Under the pieces are notes generated by a model. The model worked only from the letters and a program-made list of their open reading frames with translations, searched no databases and had not been told where the DNA came from. This document shows, piece after piece, positions 23,401-32,400 of a stretch of 64,000 nucleotides of DNA (position 1 is its first letter; every line of letters starts with the position of its first letter). Where the stretch lies: assembly GCA_963971285.1 (NCBI GenBank), contig OZ020246.1, positions 19,265,217-19,329,216 of the forward strand. Reading direction: 5' to 3'. The position numbers and the translations under genes were made by a program. The stretch is from Astropecten irregularis. Taxonomy: Eukaryota > Echinodermata > Asteroidea > Paxillosida > Astropectinidae.

Positions 23401-26400
23401 GTATTAAAGTCAGGCCAAACAACCGCACACAAATCATAGTTATGCCGCTGGCTTGAAATAGCATTGCTCACTGCTATGGTATGCCTTTTTCCCCAGGCAT
23501 TTGGAATGGTACAATGAATATTTTCCTAAATGTTGAAGTTGGTTTTTTGTTTTACCATGCTTACTAAGAAAACGCTTTTGTTGACTTTGTAATACATGTA
23601 TTTATCCAGAAATTAGTAAAACAAAGACGGAAAACAGTTTTGATCTCGGGATAAGATCAAGACCATTCTTTATGATTTATAAGAAAAACTATTTTCTCAT
23701 GACTCAGTTGTCCGATTGAGCTCAAATTTTCACAGGTGTGTTATTTATGTACATGTTGGATCAGACAAAGTGCGAGCGTTGTTCTGCAGCCTTTACCAAT
23801 TCATGTATTATACCTTTAAACACACCTTTTTAATTCATAAATTCTATTCCACAAAGACTCATTTGAGAGTCGTTCAAAGGAGTTTGTTTGATCTCATTTG
23901 CATTGTCATACATGATGATTTATTGAAAAGTGAACAGTAATTCATGTATTGGTTTCAGTTCTGAGTCATTTGTAGACAGACAGTATGCATCCATGCAGAA
24001 TTTTCAATTTAAAACACTCTTTTGTGTTCACTTTTTGTTGCCTGCCAACAGTCGCGTCTTCAAGAGCGAGGGCGAGCTGGAGATCCTGAGGTATGTCTGT
24101 GCTGTGAGCTGCGAGGCGCACAAAGACGTCATGAGAAAGGTCCGCCCAAAGATGATGGAGTATCAGCTCGAGAGGTGAGAGGAGATAAGGCCATGAAAAT
24201 CTATCGATTTCTATCGAAAATCTATCGATTTTGCACATCAGTGTTTTCTTTTCCAACTTTGTTCCTCCAAATTTTCTAAATTAGAACTTGATCTTCTTTT
24301 CAATTCAAACTATGCATGTACACAGAATGTTTAATTTGTAAGCAATAGTTTAATACTTGCTCTCATGTTCATCTGACCACTTTTGCAAGAGGAAATTAAT
24401 GGGTGGTTTCGAAATGGAACTAAATCATGTTCACGTAATTTGAAAGCTTGTGTTTTATAATTTTTAAAAGGCTTCTGGTCTGAACTTGCATTTAACATGT
24501 TTAAAGGTAGTATCATACTTTGGTAAGAGACCAAAACAGAAATGTTCACAGATTTACGTATAACATTCAGGGTATGAAACATTCAGCTAGTAGAAACCTA
24601 CTGTTAAAATGTTTCCGCCTGAAATGGTGTATTTATTCAGAAATTAGTCAAACAACGACCGGTAATCTTTTTGATTTTTTAAAAGATCAAAAATAAAAGA
24701 GAAAAGACTTAAGAAATACTGTTGCTGTTTTTCACTGTTTTCTCAAAAAGTAAGCACCGTATGGGACTGAAATTTTCACAGATGACTGTTACTGTATCTG
24801 TCTTGATATTTTTGCCCATGAATCTGTATTTCTTTGACAAAAACCAAAGTATGATATTACCTAAAACAACCACATTGCTTTTTATAGTCTGAAAAATACA
24901 ACATGACTGCATGATGCCAAAATAAATATGAAAAGCAATGTCTAATAATGATTACTTGGAGCATTGCCAGTCTTTTTACCCCCCCCCCCCACTCTCCCCA
25001 CAAAAAAACAACAACCATGCATTGTTGCATCAATTCTCGAACTTTGGTCTGACCAGAGATCTGGGTACCGGTATGTTTTTGTTGTTTTTTGTGCCTAAAC
25101 CAGGCAACCGGGGAAAGGGCAATGAATTCATTATGCATTGAGCTCTATCTTGGTGTAAATTATATCCTGATTGTTTAATAATTGAAGGGAACACATAATT
25201 TGTTCATACAAAATTCATGTCATTCCGGGGCAATTTTTATCAGTAAATGTTTGTCAAACCTGTAGTGGGTTTGACATGGTGAACCTTGACCACACAAAAG
25301 AATGCTTGGGTTGGGTTTATACTCAGTCAACAAATGCAATCAACAAATGGTTGATAAAATGTCCTCTATCAAACTTTGCCCCGGTTTCACAATACACATT
25401 ATGACCATGCTGCCAGCTTAAGAGGTAGCTATTTTATACGGTCATAAATACCAAGTTTAATTTCAAGGATCTGTGTGTACTCGAATACCGGTACCCAAAT
25501 TTGTATCATTGTCGAGACATGACTTTGTTCTCATGTACTTTAAATGATTACTCTCTGATCAAGAGCAGAATTGAAATCGCTCCCATTTGAACCAGGATCC
25601 TAGGTTGAAATCGTCGAGTAACCTTCCTTTATATGAAATATTTTCCTTTGCGACAGAGTCATCAAATAACCAGAAGTTAAACTGACTGAATTGAAAGTCA
25701 TTGCAAAGTGAACAAAGAAAACTTGACTGGACCGCGATTCGAACCGACGACCTCCTGAATACCATACAGGCGCTCTACCAAATGAGCTCTCCAGCCCTAC
25801 GTTGGTGGTGTCCCTAATAGTCAATTATTTTTGTTCGTTTGGCAGTCAGAAGCCATGAAACCACTCACATACCGCTATATCCCAAGGATCATTTCAATGA
25901 TACACACACAATGCTGCAACCTGGGAAATAGTACATGGGGGATAACTCAAAGAGGATACAGCTTTTTAATCAATATAATCATCAAATAACCACAAGGGAA
26001 ACTGACTGAGCTTTTAAAGTCATTGAAAATTTAACAAAGAAAAATTGACTTTTAGAGTTCAAGGAGTTTATTTCAAATATCACATTTCATGAAAACATTG
26101 TGAAGACCTATACACCTTCATAGATTCATAGAATTTTCAACAAATTGTGCTTGGTCTCCACAAGGGACCCTGTGCAGATACCGTTTATGCATTCTCCGAC
26201 TAGGCAACAACTTTTGTGCGTTTAGAGTGTTTATGCAGTTCATGCAGTAGCTCTGTAAACTTATCACCTCGCACCAAACACACAAGTTCAAGTTGTTCAG
26301 ATCTTCTGACCTGAGTATGTGCAAGTGGAGCCAATACTCGGGACAATAACGCCCGTGAGATCAAAAATAGTTTACGGTGGCGCCTCGCGCACCTGTGTAC

Positions 26401-29400
26401 ATATAATTCTTTTTTGTGAGTTTGTGCGTTTCTAAAAAGAAGTGAGGGACTCGTCATTGTTGAAACAGGATATGGACTGCCTGTCTCATGGAGAAATTGA
26501 GAAATTTCAATTATACTTTTAGTCAGTATGTTCCTTGTCGACTGAAGTTCACCCACAAACCCCATCCCCCCCCCCCCATTCCGACAACTTTATTTGGTAA
26601 TCAGACGATCATTTTGTATAAAGGATATGAATAATAAATGATAATTTATTTTTATATAACGTTTTACATTACAAATATTGCAAATTTACAAGCTCCTACT
26701 ATTACTTTTTGTTGAATATCAAAAAGAGCACAAAATCGAAGCTTGATGCGGGAGACTTTGGAGAACCGGTCTTCAAATCAATAGCGCACGTGTATGCACA
26801 ACAGCGCAGGCACAAAACAACGCACGCATGCTTACAATTGCATGTGCATGCGCTGTTGACTTGAAGACCGATTCTCCAAAGTCTCCCATTGTTCTGATTT
26901 GTCATACATTTTCATATAAAAAGAGTAGACCATGTATGTTATATTTGTAGATTTGTTAATGTTTATTTGTTTGTTTGCTTTTTTGCCCAATCTGCCCATG
27001 CAGTACTTTCAAGCATCATGTGTACTACAATGGTGGATGTCGCAGAGTGGCGTATACATGTATCTGTGCCAGGTACGTCTGTGCCACCAACACCCCTCCC
27101 CCCATCCTTATACTAAAAAGCACATTGCTCAAGGACACAAGCCAGATGGAATTCTGAGGTTTTTTTTTTTTAATTCACTTCTCAGAACGAGAGAATTTGG
27201 AGCTGGGTCTTCAAATTGATAGCGCATGCGCACAACAACACACGCATGATCACAATTGCGTGCGCATGCTCGGAGCTAGCAAAAATGAGACTTCAGTCTG
27301 CTGCCCCCAATGTCTCAAAAGTCTCGATCCATTGTAGATACTTGCCTCCATCATCTCAGAGTCTCCAGTTTTGCCACTGATTGGTCATTTTGTACTGGCC
27401 CCATGAACCTTATCGAAGATAGCCAGTCTTGGGCACTATGTACTATGCACAGTGGGTAATCTTGTGGCGAATGTACATCAGCCAACACCAGCCCTAGCAA
27501 CAATTATACCCAGAATGCTCTGCGCATACAGTAGAACACCCTTATAACAAATATGGCGGGATGCACAGATATTGTCCATTATATAGTTGTTGCTCGTTAT
27601 AGTGGTTTCTTATAAAGAACCCTATTCGGTATGTATTGCACACAAGAATTGGGAGCCAAGGATGATGTTCGGTATAGCTATGTGTTTGGTATTGCAGTGA
27701 TGTTTGTTATAGTGGCGTTCCACTGTACCCCATTTGTGCCCGTTTTGGGCTATCTTCGACAAGGTCCATTATTGATGCACCAAAGTGATTAAACCAAATC
27801 TGGATTTCAATGTTTCTGTTGCAGTGGATGTAACGTCTCCATGTTGCACTATGGACATGCAGGAGCCCCTAACAATCGTCAAATCCTGGATGGAGACATA
27901 TGGTATGTGCTGTGTCTACTCTCACAACTCCTATCTGAAACAATGCAATGTAATTGATTAATTACCAGTATGTTATTATTTCTGGTTTAACCCTAACCCA
28001 CTCCCAACCCATAGTCTACCACACATTTATTTTCTGTAGCATGTAGCATTTTTTCTGTGATATCCTGATTATTACAATATACCACATTGTGGTTTGTATG
28101 GTCTGTGGAGACTGTAGTAGTGTGTGATTAATAAGGCCATAAAAAAAATTGTTGTATTGGCGTAACCCGCCCGACCCAAAAATATGCCCCGAAACCAGAC
28201 TGGTTAAAGTTTTTTATTTGTCTTTATTTAACTCGTCAAATACTGTGATATACAGGAAAAAAAGCATTTAATACAGGAAAAATTAAATTAGAAAAAAAAA
28301 TCTGCCTGTCCTACCCTATTTTCCAACCCTCCGTTACTCCAATACAAAAATTTTTTGGTATGGCCTAAGCAGCTAGCCCTTGTCTTGTGTGGTAGATGCC
28401 AAAGGGTGAGGGTTTATAATTCATTGTTTAATTAAAGTAGTCAGTAGATGGTTTAAGAAACAGCTTTCAGAAGAAAACATTTACGATACAAAAATTAAAT
28501 GTTATGAGCATTTCAGAACAGAAGTACAAGGTTGCAAATTATCTAGCAGTATTGGACTGGAAATTTCACAGATGACTGTTCCTGTATCTTTCTTGAGTTT
28601 TTGCCCATGAATCTGCATTATCTTTGACAAAACCCAAAGTATGGAATGACCTTTATAGCTGTTTCCTAAACTTGTTTCTTAATGGATCGGGGCCAAGTTT
28701 CATGGCAACGCTTTTCAGGTTAGCGCAGAATTGGTGCTGATAGAAAAGCAGAAATTTCCTTGAGATATAATATGAAGGGCATGAAAGGCTTAATAATCAG
28801 ACATCACCTTCTAGTTGAATAATTCAATGTTTTTGGGAGTTTATTAAATTGTACATTTCTTTGGTTTTTGGGCTGTGTTTAGCTCTTTTGACATGGGCGC
28901 TGAGTACTACTGCTACGCATCTGATATCACCTGTGCCTTCCCGGCCAATGGCAAATTCACTCCTGACCAGCGCCTCATCTACGAGGCAGTCCTGAAGGCC
29001 AATAGGGCCATCTTCGACGCCGCGAAACCTGGTAAGGGTAGCCGAGCATTCTTATAACCTTCCAAAAAGAAATACGAAGGCGCCCTCGCTTGACTCCAGG
29101 GCCAATTACATAGAGCTGCTAATTAGCACAATAAATTTCTTAGCACAAGTATAGCTTGCCTGATAAAACAAACCACCATTGAAAATTCCATTTGATATTC
29201 ATTGTCAGCGAACAACAGCCAAAGAACAATTGCAAGTGATACAAGTACAACACACGGAAATTTGGTTGTTTAAATTCAGTCAGTTTCCCTTGTGGTTATT
29301 TGATGATTCTGTTTTTACTAAGACAGAAATGTCATGCTTAGCAAATTTTTATGCTCATAAGCAGCTCTATGAAATTGGCCCCAGGGCTGTATTAAGTATC

Positions 29401-32400
29401 GATGTCAGCTTGGTACAAGGTTTGATGAGACAGACTTGCACTCAAGTCCGAGTCATTAGGTCCGAGTGCAAGTCCAAGTCATGGAAAAAAGACTTGAGTC
29501 AGACTTGTGTCCTAGTCCGAGTCTTGAGTCATACAAGTCTGGTTTGACAACAGTTCTACAGTGTACACAAAGCACTAGGCTGTACATTTACAACTTTTTC
29601 AGCATTGGCGAAAAAATCATACCTAAGGCAGTCGAAACCCACATGGGCCGATAGAAATGGATAAATGTGGAAAAGAAATTGACTGTGACCGGGCTAAAAA
29701 TCCATGCATTTTGAAGTCCAAGTCCTTACCAAAGCCATTTGTACATAAAATCTGCAAGTACCTGGTACATATACTTCTTTCATTCAGTTTGAATTTCCCA
29801 AACTAAAGACTCTGTTGCTATATCACATGATTCGGGGCAAGCTATTGCATAGCAATACTCATCTCTTGAATGGACTGGTTCCTTTGCGCCATTCTTATCC
29901 ATTATGATTATGAACAGTGCATTGGGGCAAGACATCTGTTATGTAACCAGGCAAAACACCGCATCATGTGATATAACAACAGTCTTTAGTTTGGGAAATT
30001 TCAAACTGGGGTGTTAATGTGCATTTTAAGAAGATTGTGTGCGAAATACTATTCAGATTTAATGTGCAAAATGCTTATTGAAATGTACAAATCCCAAAAT
30101 GATTGTACCATTGAAAAAAACACAAGTTTGGTTATTGCAGTCAATATTCAATTGTCACTAAAAGCCTGTTTGTTTAATAACGCACAGGATCCCAAATTTG
30201 GGGATCCACGTCCTATACAGGGTACGTTTAAATGGGATCCGGATAAGTAGAATCCGTGTCCTTTGCATTAAACAAACAGGCAGAACCAAAGTTGTTTTTT
30301 AGAGAGAATATTTTTTTGCATATTTGCAAATCTGATATCAATCCGCTATCTGCACACACAGGTGTGCTGTGGCCAGACATGCACCGCCTTGCCGAGCGCA
30401 CACTCCTGGAGGAACTCAAGCGACATGGACTGGTGAAGGGCGACGTAGATGAGATGATGAAGGTGTACTTGGGGGCGGTCTTCATGCCCCACGGCCTGGG
30501 CCACTTGATAGGCTGTGATACCCACGATGTCGGAGGCTACCCGGCGGTAAGTCCAATCCAAAATTGGTGTTAGCAGCGCAACTAGCAGAAGCCAACCCAA
30601 ATAATGACGGCCTCTTTGCCTCCTACCGCAGGCCTGAATTTTGACAAAACTGGTTTCTCTGTTCAGCCGAATGATGTACTAATGTACATCATTGAGAAGC
30701 ACAGTGATCGAGTTGCTGAAAATTACAAACTGTCAATGATTGAGATGAATTGTTGTGATGAAGGACCAGGGGCCAATTTCATGGAGCTGTTAAGCACAGA
30801 AAAAATTGCTTAGCACAAAATGTCTTTCTCAATAAAACAAATCACCATTAAAAATTCCATTTGATATTCATGGTCAGGGAACAACAGCCAAAGAACAATC
30901 ACAAGTGATACACAACAAGATCAAAAATCCTTCTTTATGTTTTATAAGAAAAATTGAGTCGGTTTTCACTATTTTCTCGGGTCTGGTTGAGCTCAAATTT
31001 TCATTGGCTTATTATTTCATGCACACGCTGAATCAGATAAAGTGTGAGTGCTGTTTTGCGACCTTTACCAACATTGCGCATGCCCTTTAAATAAAGCATC
31101 ATGAAAACGGGGCTATATTTTAGATTCATTTTAAAAATTTTGTTTCAGGGCGTTGAAAGGATCCAGAGACCAGGAATCCGTAATCTTCGCACAGCTCGTG
31201 TCCTAGAGGCTGGTATGGTCATTACTATTGAACCAGGATGCTACTTCATTCCTGCAGTAAGTACATCAGCATATTTTGCTGTCTGTCATTACTCTTCCTA
31301 CTAGTGTTGGAGTATTCATACTCGTATGTACTCAAGTACAGACAAATACTCGGCCCGTACTAGATTAAAAGTATTCGGAAATAAAATGTACTTGGCCCGT
31401 ACTCGATAAAAAGTACTCGAAAATAAATGTACCGGTACTTGGCCCGTACTCGATTCCATGTACTCGAATTTTGGGAGTACTTGACCATTTACTGCAAATT
31501 TCATTTTCGTTACAATTTCACGGTTTATAATGGTGCCGATTTCCGATAAATTATACAATGGGAGTATGAAGATCAGCGGGAGCTTAGAATTAAATGGAGT
31601 ATTAAAGCAGCACAGTGCCATTTGCAAGGTTTGAAAAACATTATTTTCTGAGAAGAGTGGCACAACATGATCAGCATCAAATTATAAACATCTTTGTTAA
31701 ACAAAATGCAATTTTTTGCACTGTGCATTGGTAATGTACTCGGACGCGGACTAGGACTTTGGTACTCTGACTCTGCCCTGTACTCAACCTTGAATGTACT
31801 CCGACTCGATACTTAGGACTTGGACTCGACATCAATGTACTCGGACTCGGCCCAGTACTCAAACCTTGAAGTACTCGGAGTACTCTGTACTCGGATCTGA
31901 GGACTTTAGTCCAACACTGCTTCCTACCTGATACTCTGATACTCAAACTGCTGTTCGTAATTCATTATTTCATGGTAGCCACGTCATCAACTTGAAGACA
32001 CTCGACTGGGGCGGATCCAGGGGGCGTGGGGGCGCATCCTCCCCCCCCCCTTTTCTACCATGAACTAAATAAAGGAGGGAGAAAGGCTCCAAAAGAGAAG
32101 AAAAAAGTGAGAGGAGACAAAATTAGCTAGCTTTGATCGCTCCGAAATGCATCCTTCACTATTGAATTGACACATTTTATTTCCAAGCCCCCCACCCCTT
32201 TTGGAAAATCCTGGATCTTCTCTTGCTCAAAGCAGGAAACCATGCATGTTGAGTCCTAACACCCCACAGGGGTCTGTGTGGAGCTTGAAGTTCCCACTAA
32301 GGGTCGTAGATGAGCCCCAATATCACATGATGAGGCTTTAGCTGAGATCTTAGATCAGTCCAGGGGTTTAAGAGCTTCCAAATTCCGGAAGGGGTCTGAG

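Noticed and set aside
24091-24096. GTATGT as the donor of PEPD exon 8
   Set aside because: Homology to prolidase continues in frame for 28 more codons to the GTGAGA donor at 24175.
31300-31920. CRISPR-like or satellite array of GTACTCGG words
   Set aside because: The spacing is irregular, there are no spacers of fixed size, and the array lies inside a hAT-like element with an 8-bp target duplication.
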